Below, piece by piece: positions 11,334 through 22,700 of a stretch of 64,000 nt of DNA. Every line of letters starts with the position of its first letter. Position 1 is the first letter of the stretch. Both the position numbers and the translations under genes were made by a program. The notes under the pieces were generated by a model. The model worked only from the letters and a program-made list of their open reading frames with translations. It made no database searches and had not been told where the DNA came from. The DNA is from Episyrphus balteatus (Eukaryota; Arthropoda; Insecta; Diptera; Syrphidae), in assembly GCF_945859705.1 (NCBI RefSeq), contig NC_079138.1, positions 6,262,001 to 6,326,000 of the forward strand, in the 5' to 3' direction.

Positions 11334-12339
11334 GTCGAATCGAATTATTTTGCCACTTTACGCTTAACGTATTAAACTAATAAAAAGTATTCCATGTCTA
11401 ATAGGGTGTGTCAAAATGCTAAAGTATGGAATTTTCAAATGTAATAGCTTTTAAAAGTTGCATTACTTATCAAAAATAAATCCTGCTTTTACAATTTTCA
11501 TTTTAGTTAATATCTTTGGCTCGCTCAAAATATAGGAAGAAATCGAAGAAATTTGGATTTAAAAAAATATTTTTTAAATATTATGTTTTTTTTTTTAATT
11601 GCGACATTTGAATACAAAAACAAATATATTAAATATATATATAAGTAAAAAAAAACTTTTAAGCTTATATTTGTTCCAATTGAACACTTAGTAAAGAAGC
11701 TGCGAAGTAATATGCGAAGAAAAAAATATCAATTTTTCATATAAAATCGTGTTTTTCCTAACAACTTCAACCGATTTGAGCGATTTTTTTTTACATAATA
11801 TTAAACCTTAGACCCTTATAAAACTTTTGACCACTATTAAATTGCCAAATTAGAGTACTTTTCTTAAAAATATTATTTAAATGAGTTTGATTGTACAAGA
11901 ATTTACAATACAAATTTCAACGATACCCTGATTTATGCTGTAGGTGATGATTTAAAGTCATGTGAAGGTGTAATGCAAAATCAAATTGAAAATGAACGTA
12001 TACCTACTTTTCCTACGAAATAAAAATGCAAGTGAATGTGAGTGCAGCTGTTCGTGGGTGCTGACAATCTTTGTTGAAAAGAGTTACTATACTTAAACAT
12101 TCTTTTAAAACTGATTTATTAAATTAAAAAATAAATGACATAGTTTTGAGAGGAGTTAGCAACTAGGATACCAGCTACATATGTATGTATTAATTAGGAG
12201 TCTACCTTACTTTTCGATTGTGAACAAATTTACTATCGTGCTTGAAAAATGTCAAAAAATTTTCCTCCCTAAGTTATCCTTCAAAATGAACAGCTATCAA
12301 AATCATATGGGTAAAATTTTCAACATGCATACTTTGTTT

Positions 12340-12986
12340 TGCGATGGAGATGGACAGCAGTTAAACATTCACCTTTGCTGGGTTCCGAGTCATAGAGACA
12401 TTTTAAGAAATTGCAGAGCTGATGAACTTGCCAAAAGTGGAACACTGATACCTTTACTACCAAATGAGTAATGCTCAAACAAGATGCTACAAATAAAACA
12501 AACCTTAGGTGTTATAATATCACCACATGTATAGCGACTAAAAAGATTTGGCCAATACTGGATCTGAAGTTCTCTAATTGTTTAATATCTCTAAGCAGAC
12601 CACAAATCAGCTCTGTAATAGGTGCCATAACAGGACACTGTACAATAGGCAAACACGCAACACGCATTGGAATCTATTCCAATGATTTCTGCAGAAGCTG
12701 CATGGATGAGGAGGAGGTGGAATCGATTCCTCACCTTCTCTTTGAATGTTCTGCGTTATCTCAAAGTCGTAGACTCCATTTAGGAGAATTCTACTATAAC
12801 AATCCTAGTGATCTAGCAAATTTAGACATACATATGTAGTCTCGCTGGCTCTATTAGAAGCTCCAAATTGTCCAACGAATAGGAAGAAAAAAATCTCAAA
12901 GATTCACTGTGGTATCACAACGCACTAATCATGGTCTAAATGCATCAGCTCTCCTGCTGATAGCCACGTTAACCTAACATAACCAT
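12340..12986 (+). pseudogene. decayed non-LTR retrotransposon 3' end with RNase H domain
   Basis: The first part reads CWVPSHRDILRNCRADELAKSG, the last third of a retroelement RNase H domain (WVPSH motif and the late Asp in ADELAK). It stops at 12469-12471. A shifted frame (12471-12838) continues with the usual tail: ITGHCTIGKHATRIG and a CX2C-X10-H-X4-C knuckle (CRSC to LLFEC). A 3' end resembling that of I-clade-like elements follows, with GGTATCACAACGCACTAA near 12910 and a TTAACCTAACATAACC terminus. It probably lies in a 5' intron of Sara. Confidence 0.82.
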
Positions 12987-13041
12987 ACTTTGTTTTTCAC
13001 TTTTTAGGTTTCCAATTAACCAATTAATCTTTTATTTATAG

Positions 13042-13073
13042 CAATTGGAGTTGAACTTGAATAAACAACCATC
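13042..13073 (+). promoter_or_regulatory. Sara: Sara 5' UTR segment after a probable 3' splice site
   Basis: TTTTATTTATAG at 13030-13041 is a good acceptor, followed by 32 bases to an ATG in the context AACAACCATCATGG. This implies at least one upstream non-coding exon. Its position is unknown, and the RNase H relic would then sit in the 5' intron. Confidence 0.5.
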
Positions 13074-16000
13074 ATGGATCTCGTTGATATAGATAAGGTT
13101 TTAGATAATTTGGAACTTAATGAAGAGGAGCATCAAAAAGAGCGTCAAAACTTAACTTCAGATATTGTTTCTTCACAATCGCAAATTTCGTCATCTGTTA
13201 ATGAACCTGAACATAGTTTAAATTATGGCGTCACAACAACATTGAATAATACAACAACAACTACAACAACATCTACAGGAGATCGTGTTAGTAAATTTGT
13301 TGGTGTTTCTCAGGTATTTAGTAGCTTAGATGACTACCGAAAAAATGTTGAAAGCTTAGATTTGTATACAAACAATAAAAACGATGGCAATACAAATACG
13401 AATACAAATTACAATAATTTGAAAAATAACGATCATACACTTTTAATGCGTAACGATGGTGTCAATGATGATGACGAAGATGACGAAGATGAAGAAGTAA
13501 GTAAAGACGATGAAGATGAGGATGAAGATGATCCATATGCAGGTGATGAAATCAATAAATTTGTAAGCACAGATGAATATGGATTTTCGTCAAATTCCAT
13601 AACAACATCGTCATCGTCAACATTTTCATCTGGACCATCACCTGCTTTAATTTCAACTGAATCAGAATCATCTCTTAATGCTAAAGAAGAGCTAGAAGTT
13701 CGAAGTGAAGCAGTAAAACAAATAGATACAAATTCGCAACAAATTAAAAACGACAGTACAACAAGTGATGGTATAGAGTCAATACAACCTAATGAAAATG
13801 ATTGCTCATCTGGCAACAGCAACAGCACCAGTAAGATAAGAGCACAACATCAACAACGTTCCGAATTTGACGATTTAGCTGTTGGTTTATCCTCGATATC
13901 GCTCACAACCCATCAAGAAAGTATTTTATCTCTATCAGAAATTGCTTCAGCGAGTAGTAAATTTAATTTGAAAACCGACAACTTAAGTTCATCTCTATCC
14001 CTATCACAAACAACTAAGAATAACTACCCTAATTCAAATGAAAAACCAGAGCAATTGAATGAACAGAAGATAGATAGCGGTGACACGGGGGAACATCCGC
14101 AATTGGAAAATTCAATATCCGGAGAAGAGGATTTAATAAGAGTAGCAGCAACGACTCAGCCAAATGTTATGGTCACATTCAGTTCCACAATGGATGAGAT
14201 ATCTGACACAGAACTTGATAGTATTTTGCAAGAAATCGATACAGAAATGCATTCACAGCAAATTGTATCTCCTGAACAAGATTCTGCATCTGGCAGCAAT
14301 ATCGGGGATGTAATAAACAAAACAACAACCACACAAACATCGAAATCCAACAATCCAAATGAGGACGACTTAAAATTAACGACGACGAGCATTTTACCAA
14401 ACAATCTATCGCTGATTGGTCAAAAATGTGGTGGTGGCGATGATGGAATGATGAATATAGACAGTTTTTCGCAGGCATCCACATTGGAGTTTACCGAAGA
14501 TCGACGTGATGTAGACGACTTAGACAAGGCTATTAATCTGGATGAAATATCTGATGATGGCGATCAAAGCAAAGAGGAGGAAAAGAAAGGCATACAGAAA
14601 AGACAAAGACCTACGACACTCGATTTACCAGTTAGGAAGATCAATTTGTATGCAACAGCTGGACAAACTCCACCTGGCTCACGCATCTATGATCAAGGAA
14701 CGTCAAGTTCTGAGGAAGAGACACCTGACGAGAAGGTAAATGAAATAAAAAGTGATGAGGAATTAAATTTCAATGACGGTGCTGGTCACACGCCACCAGA
14801 ACGATCTGATCGTGAAGTTGGTTTTGATAATAATGGAGTTGTTGGTGGAGGTGATGCTTGTAGCTCATCAGACATAGAAACTGCAAATGTCGGTGATGAA
14901 CCAATGATTGCTTCAGAAAGTACAGAGGTCGAAGTTAAAATTCCACCATCAAAAATACCAGAAATATTAACAGCACCAGAATCTGCAACTGCATCGGCAT
15001 GTGCACCCGCACCAGAGCTAACAAACATACCAATCGCTGTTAGTAATGATATGTCTGTAAATAATAACTATAACAACAATAATAACATTGGAAAAGTCCC
15101 TCCAATATGGGTGCCAGATCAAGAAGCAAATGCATGCATGCAATGTCAGCATAAGTTTACTTTACTAAAAAGACGTCATCATTGTCGGGCATGTGGCCAA
15201 GTTTTATGTTCGGTGTGTTGTTCACAAAAATTTAAATTAGAGTTCCTTTCAAATCTAGAATCACGGGTTTGTGTGCAGTGTTTTCTCATTTTGACAAAAC
15301 TCACACAACAACAAAAACAACAAATCGACGACCAACAAATGAATTGCTCCAACACCACCACCACCCCATTAAATCCACAACAAACAACTTCATCACCAAA
15401 TCCCAATAATCCTATGGAATATTGTTCAAAAATTCCACCTTATCGTCAAGTAAATCAACAAGCTATATCATCTTATCCAACTGTAATTGTTCCAGTGGGT
15501 GTTTTAAAAAAAGAAGGCAGCGCAGCTAAAAGCCGCAAACGTAAATCTGTTATGTTTAGCGATGGTATACGACCAGGAAGCGATTTGGCTAGTTTAGATG
15601 GTAGATGGAGTGATGCTAAACATGCACGTAAATCGAATTCAGCAAACAATCTCAATACATCAGATAATCTATCTGATGAAAGTAACAAAAGTAAGTGTTT
15701 TTTTTTTTCTAATGAGTAGAAAACATCGTCATGATTCTTTTCTTTTGTTCCTCAAAAATAAAAGTCATCTCAAGAAACAATTCCAAATCGATTGTTTTAA
15801 TGGATGATGGAAAAGGTTGCTACATACCACCAACAGGTGAACACACCTTGCCCCCAATAGTAATTTCAAAGAAGTCGGAAAAACTTTACCAAGAAGTAAC
15901 AAATAACGCAGATCTTATCAAAAGATTACAAACCGAAAGTTTGAAATTTGTTATACAAACTAACTTTTTTGTTTTTGTTAAAATATCTCATTGTAAGTTT

Positions 16001-18560
16001 TTATTCTTCCTAATTGTATTTTGAGCATTCATCAAATTAATTTTAAATTTCAGTAAAATGTTGCATTAACAAGACAGTTATAAACTTTACAACTTGTGGT
16101 TTGAATAATGTTGGCAATGATGAGATAATAATTCTACTCGAGCTTGATAATTCAAATAAAATCCCCAAGGATATATTTGTTCATTTAAATGAAATCTACT
16201 GGGAAGCGAGCCGTGGTCATCCAATAACAGAACTTGGTTTCTCGATGCCAAAACACTTACATTTTCTTGGCTCACGAGAACATGGGGGTTTCCTTTTCAT
16301 TCGGTCGACTTTTCAATGCTTGCTTGATGTTCATGTTCCATCACCACCATTTCTGATTGGAGTGCTGATCCATCGATGGGAAGTACCATGGGCGAAAATA
16401 TTTCCATTGAGATTAATGTTACGTCTTGGTGCCCAATATCGTTACTATCCTTCTCCACACATATCAGTTAGAGAACGTGAGCCTGTATATGCAGAAATTG
16501 CACAGACAATAATAAATCTATTAGCAGTAAGTTTGTTGTTTTTTTTTTTTCATGCTGTCCTAAAAAAAAGTTTTTTTTTTGTTGTTTTAAAAAGGATTTC
16601 CGAAATTACACGTATACCATTCCGACAATAAAAGGAATGTATATTCATATGGAAGATAGAAGAACAAATATTCTCATACCACGCAATCGATTAGATGAGG
16701 TCGTTAAGGCTATTAATAATTCTAGTGATCATATTCTCGCAATGGGAGCTAACTTTTCAAAAAATGCCGACGGTCATTTGGTTTGCATACAAAATATTAA
16801 ACTTCAAAATGGTGATTCACATGCTTACTCAACTCAAGCTATAAACATCCAAGGTCAACCCAGAAAAGGTATGGATGGTATCATTGAAACTCAATGGAAA
16901 ACAACAACATTAATCGTTCATATCTTCTTGTTCTAGTAACTGGTGCAAGTTTTTTTGTTTTTAATGAAGCATTAAAAACAACTAGTGGACTTTCTGGCAA
17001 ATGCAGTATCATAGAAGATGGTTTAATGGTTCAAATTTTACCATCAAAAATGGCTGAAATTCGACATTCGCTTCTGAATATGAAAGACATTAATATAGTT
17101 TGTGGACCAATTGACGCTGATGAACAACAAACTGAAGTGGTTTATGTACAATGGGTGGATAACGATGTGGAAATTAATATAGGGTACAGAATGAAAAAAG
17201 GTTTATATATTTTAAAAAGAGAATATAAATAAGAAATTTTTCTCGATTTTTTTACTGCAATCACATTAACTAAGGTCAAGCAAGCATACTTTAAAACTTC
17301 CCTGATTCTTTTTTCTTAACTAATTAATTTTGATTGATTTTTTAAGTTCTTCTATTATAGAAGCATGAACTAAAAAAATAATGCTCTAAAATGACTCTGA
17401 CTTGACTCTGCTTGGTTAGATTGATTATTAATTTTAATTTTGTTTTTACTATGTATGAAATGACAAATTTAATATGGAGGCAACGTTAAATTAAATCAAA
17501 ACAGAAAACAAACATTTATATATCCTCTTTTAAAAATCCGCCTGGTAATTTTGCTTCGAATTTTAAACGATATAAAATCCAAATCGGACATTTTATCTCC
17601 GTTAATCGGCCCTAGCGAGGTAATCCGTCGGAGCGGAAATTCTCCGATTTCATACGAAATTATGCTTCGAGGTGTATTTCCGACAGGTAAAAACTGTCCG
17701 ATTCGGATGAAATCGGACAAAATCCGCTCCGACGGACCGAATATTTTTGAATCTTAAATTGAAAAACGTATTTGTGTTAAGTATGTAGCTTTAAAATTTT
17801 GCAAGCAAAATAACCTTTAATACCTAGGGATTTTATTTAAAAACTTATACAAAAATTTTACTAAACTAAAATTTGATTATTTAAAAATTTAAAAAGGGTA
17901 AGATCTCCAATTGATGCAAAGAAAATGGATGGAATACCAAGCATAAGAGTGCATTCAGGTATAACATTATCAAATAATAATCACATTCTAAAATGGACCG
18001 AAGTATTTATAATCGAGGTAAGTATCTTTTTTTTAGTTTTTGTTAATAACCTCTCTTGCTCTCTTATTTATTGTTTAAGTTTTTTTAAATTCATTTTTAG
18101 ATGAGCGGAGACAATGGAATGTGTAAGAATACAGTTGATGTGTCCAAAGTGTCTGAACAAATTGCAAAAAATGCATCTATAGCACTTTTACCATTTTTGG
18201 ATTTACTTGTGGCCAACGGAAGTGTTAAAATTGGACTAAGAGTAACACTAAACAATGACAATGTAGGTTTTTAACACTTATCATTTTTGAAGAAACTTAC
18301 TCCTTTTTTTGTACACAGCTGTGTCTTTTAAAAATAAAAAAAAAATGGTCAATATAAAAAAAAAAACGCTTACAAAATCTATATTCTTTTCTCAGGTTTG
18401 CTATGAAGCTGGTAGTCAAAACGAGAAATTACCTCCATTGTATATGAATGCCCTTGACAATGAATTAATTCCAACATTGCATAAGCAAGCCAATGATATT
18501 GGTAAAATTATAGTTTTAGAGTTGACTTTTCATATTCTAAATGTACATATTAATGTGTAA
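13074..18560 (+). CDS. Sara: Sara, Smad anchor for receptor activation (FYVE protein), 8 coding exons
   Basis: Scaffold protein of early and signalling endosomes that binds PI3P, recruits R-Smads to TGF-beta/Dpp receptors, and docks protein phosphatase 1. Exons: 13074-15690, 15765-15992, 16054-16526, 16595-16868, 16937-17183, 17897-18017, 18101-18262, 18396-18560. All junctions are GT/AG and in phase, giving about 1428 residues, near the size of fly Sara. Seen: an acidic, Ser/Thr/Asn-rich N-terminal half (Asp/Glu run about 130-158); a FYVE finger at about 679-742 with WVPD, RRHHCRACG (700-708) and RVC signatures; and a PP1-docking KSVMF at 824-828. Exons 2-8 encode the conserved SARA C-terminal domain (for example LGFSMPKHLHFLGSREHGG). 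Introns are mostly 61-83 and 133 bases; intron 5 is 713 bases and holds a palindrome. The ATG is the first in frame, in a good context. Identification is firm; each splice site is inference from sequence. Confidence 0.95.
17625..17735. repeat. palindrome inside Sara intron 5
   Basis: CCGTCGGAGCGGA (17625-17637) is exactly complementary to TCCGCTCCGACGG (17723-17735). Pairing continues inward with CTCCGATTTCATACGAA against ATTCGGATGAAATCGGA. It stands out as a GC-rich hairpin in an AT-rich intron ten times longer than most of its neighbours, and may be a small MITE. The open frames on both strands here are artefacts of it. Confidence 0.7.
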
Positions 18561-18595
18561 ACACGAGTCATTAACTAACACACAAAAAAAATAAT

Positions 18596-18673
18596 AATAA
18601 ACAAATAATAATAATGTAAAGTATATTTAATCAAACATAGTCTGAGGTATTTAAGGATATTTTGTTAAATAAA
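18596..18673 (+). terminator. Sara polyadenylation signals
   Basis: Two AATAAA hexamers, 18596-18601 and 18668-18673, lie 36 and 108 bases after the Sara stop codon. Either could direct 3' end formation. Confidence 0.55.
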
Positions 18674-19419
18674 TGTGTATCGATTAAAAAAAATATATAT
18701 ATATATATAAACTTTACGAAATGTTTTTCTTTTGAATTTATTATTTTTTGAATCTCATTAAAAATATGAATATTAAATAATAAAATTGTCATTATATAAA
18801 TGTTGTGTTTGTAAATTGATTTCTATATAAAATTTTATGTTACAAAATTGATCATAGTAATTAATCTATGTGAAAATAATATAATTAACCACCCCCGGAA
18901 AGGGAGGCAATTAAAAAATTCATAAATTACGTTTAATTTAAGACTTATTTAATTTTATGTTTTATTTTGCATTGGATAAAAGAAATACAGTTATCATTTA
19001 CTCGAAATCTTTTTTTTTTTGCTGAATTTATTAATTTAAAAATATGGTTAAACATTTTTGGAACTCAGAACTCAAACATGTTCATAGTAGTTGTCTTGTG
19101 TTCTTGTTGTTGTTGTTTAAAATATATGATCAAAGTAGACGATGCAATTGTGTAGGTATACTAGTGTCATCAAGGGTATTCCGATTCAATAAAAAAGTGT
19201 AAAAATTCAATTATTGCAATACTTGTCTATCGAAAACAAGTTTTGTAAGTCTAGAATTACTTTGGTCAAGAAAAAGCGGTTTGTTCAATATTTAAGTTCG
19301 ATTTCACGAAATTTAGCATTATTACATAAAATTTGTCTATTGTATAGTATGGTTTTTGATAGATCTAGTTCTATTTTTTATTAATGGAAACACCCATACA
19401 GTTTTAATTACTTACGTGT
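18674..19419. other. gap between convergent genes
   Basis: About 0.75 kb of AT-rich DNA separates the polyadenylation signals of Sara (+) and of the LIM gene (-). No additional gene was seen; open frames at 18967-19155 and 19356-19583 lack recognisable content. Confidence 0.6.
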
Positions 19420-19425
19420 TTTATT
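19420..19425 (-). terminator. polyadenylation signal of the LIM gene
   Basis: AATAAA on the minus strand (TTTATT on plus), about 310 bases past the proposed stop codon. A second hexamer is at 19377-19382. Confidence 0.45.
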
Positions 19426-19732
19426 TTTGTGTATCAAAACATATTTTGAATTTGAAGTCAACAAGTCAGACGTTTCATCTCAATGACCTATGGGAAGTTA
19501 ATACAAAAACAAAGTACACAATTTTCCCATGCAGAAGAAGATTTTGTTTAATTCCTTATTTCACTATAAGTATAATTACATAAATTTTGTTTTGTGTTGT
19601 TTTGCTTTCAATTATTTAATGCGCATAAATTTAATCACACTAAGAGAAATTCATAAATTATTATAAAAATATGAAAACTTGTCATGGTTTCAATCTTACG
19701 AGTACTTCTGCTTCTTCAAAGTCATCGTCGTG

Positions 19733-22700
19733 TTACTGAAATACAAAATTTGCAATATCAGTTAAGTTCAACGAGTTTTTGGTGTTTTATTTTATTTACA
19801 CTTACTACAAATCTGTTGACTTTGTAACGTGGACGGGTAGGTTGGTTTAATTGAGTTTCTTTCATGTTTTCGAATTTCGCTCGTATTCTAAATAAATAAA
19901 ATAAAAGTTATAAAATAAAAATAAAAATTAATAAAAAAATTTAAAAATAATATAATAATAAAAAATATACAGTGATCACAATTTATTAGAAAATAAAAAA
20001 AAAAAAATATGGATCATTATTTTTACCAGGTGTTTCTTTTTTCTATTTTTAAGAGTAATATCGTATAAAAAACTGGCCATCAGGACAGTGAAAGAAAACA
20101 ACACAAAAGTAAATTCACTTACGCTTTTGCACTTTCAATTTGGTTCTCTTCAGAATTATCTTCATAAAGGTTAATTGTTCCATCCTGAATTTCTCTCTGA
20201 ATTTCACTAGCTTCCCATTTTTCAAATTTAGCTCGTAGTTTTTTAGCTCTTGCGGCAGACTGAGCCTACAATTATGTATTTATTTTTACAAAATTAAAGA
20301 ATCGACTAAATTTGATGATCAAACCTGAATAAGTGCTTCATCCTCGAGATGATCGCGAGATCTGGCATCAACGTGAACTCCATTATATTCGCTATCTTCT
20401 TCTTCAATACCTTCTTCTTCGTAATCCTCTTCATCCTCCTCCTCCTCCTCAGACATATTCTCAACATCGCTTTCCGATTCAATATAAACCCGACGATCAT
20501 TATCTGGTGGTGGTGTAAAGCATTTTAAAGGCCTTGGTCCCAGATTAGCTTTGTTATTATTTATTGTTTGCTCCAATTCTCTAAATTTACTAAGCATTAT
20601 AGTGGCTGTATGAGCTTTCTCGACTGGTTCTGTATCGATTGTAGTCGTTTGCTTATTAATCAATTCTTCGTCTGATTCAGGTGTTGCCAATTTGACGACA
20701 CCCTCTCGTGGTGGGGTTATGCGAAAAGTTTTCTTTTCACTTTCAGCTGGTTTATATGTTTCAAAAAATTTAAATTTTGAACTTATGTCGGAAGTTTCGA
20801 CTTGAACATCATCAACTTTTTCATCGTGTTTAACAATGCTCTCAGCTAAATTCGAATTCACCTGAAATAGACTTTTAATAATAAAGAAAATATGAGCTAA
20901 AAATATAAATGGAAAATTAAATACCCAATTTTGATCGTCGAATGATCGATTTCTCGAATTCTCGTTCGATGACGATAAACGTTTTCTTGGAGATAATTGA
21001 TTTTTAGCTGCAGACGCATCAAGTTCCTGAAACAAACTTCGCGATCGCTTACTTATCGCTTAAAATTTATTTTTGATTTTGTTAAACAAAAGATCAAATC
21101 AATTAATTAATTGAGAGAAATCCAAACCTGATTCAAAAACTTCAAGTTCGTCTTCGGCTACCTTAGGGTTTTCATCATGTTCTTTGAATATTTCACCTTT
21201 TTCGAATTTTTCTTTCAAGCATCGAGCCTTGTCCCCAATATCGATTTCCGATTTCTTACCAATCGAAGTGATGCCTTTAATTTATATTTTTTTAATTTTT
21301 CAGAATCTACGGAATTCGTAAGAAGAATTCTTACCATGCTCGCTTTCAGCAACGGCCTGTTGATACATCTCTTTTATTCTCGCTTGTTTGCCCATAAATA
21401 AACGTGATCTTATATTTTGAATTTCCTGTTTTCGTTCTTCTCGTCGTTCCTCTTTAGACATTATGTGGCCCGTTTCAAATTTGCTCTTTATATCATTCAT
21501 GTTACCAAGACCAACTGGGCGCTCACGTTGAGATCGTTTTGCTCTCACCAAATCTGGATCACTTTCGGCACCATCGCCATCCGATGAATCATCATCTGAT
21601 TCGGATTCTTCTTCGTATGGGATGTTGTCATGGTCTTCGCTTCCATTGACGCAATTGACACCACTTTTTGCTTGAAATTTGGCCAATTTGGATAAAATAG
21701 AGGCACTTCGTTTGACACCCGTAATGCTAGGAGTGCGCTCTAAGCCTCTGTCGTCATTTTCCACTTGAGATTTTTCAAATGCTTCAAATTTGGACCGTAT
21801 ATTGATTTGTTGGAGTTCTTCTAGTCCAAGATCCGGCTTATCCGAAGCTAATTTATCAAAGAGAAAAAACTGCTAAAGCAAATCGAAATCATTTGTATAT
21901 TTTTTAGACTATATTTACCCCGTACTACATCTGGGGGTAGTTCAAGTGGCTGGTTTTCTCTTATAATTAGTTCTGGCTTCTTAGGTTTGTCTACAGAGTA
22001 AAGATTTTTTTTTGTTAAAAATAAAAGAAAAAGGCAAATTATAGAGACTAAATCACCTTGAGCAGTTTCTTCGACAACTTTTGGCATAAAAAGTGATTTA
22101 AAATGTGCTTTGCAGTACAAAATACCTTCATGACTTTGATAATTATCAACTCTATAGTAAAAAGAATAAATAAAATTACAATTAAAATAATATCTCAAAT
22201 CAACATGAAACGAGAACACTATAAAGACTCATACTTTTACCGGTGAATTCACTTATATGGACATGCGTAAGCCCCCACATACCCTATTCAATATTCATAT
22301 GCAGTAGGGATGGCGGTTGTTAGTACAAAAACCGGTTTTCGGTTTTTCCGGTTTTTTTCCTTTCGGTTAAACCGACCGGTTTTAAACCGGGCCAATAAAC
22401 CGGTTTTTGGAAAAACCGGTTTTCGGTTTTTTTTTTCTTGATTTGACATAAAAAACAAAATTAAACCAATTTGTCAACCAAAAATAAACTTTTCGAAGAA
22501 AATCCCTGAGCAAAGCTTTTTTTAGTTTAATTTTGTTATAAGGCCCAATTTATTGTCTCTCCATTAAACTTAAATCGCCATTAAAAAAAGGAATTTTAAA
22601 ATTAAAAACCAAATTCGTTTAATTCAGTCTCTTTTAAGGTTTTTTTTTTGATGTTTGGCATCATTAACTAGTTGAGCATTAAATTTAAAAGTCGTTTTAG

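Noticed and set aside
13433..15688. Minus-strand Ser/Val-rich ORFs across the Sara first exon
   Set aside because: They are antisense shadows of the acidic and Asn/Ser-rich Sara frame.
21026..21058. Alternative acceptor TTTGTTTCAG at 21027-21036 for LIM exon 14
   Set aside because: It would put the exon out of phase with exon 13; the acceptor giving a start at 21058 restores the frame and adds plausible coding residues (ISKRSRSLF).
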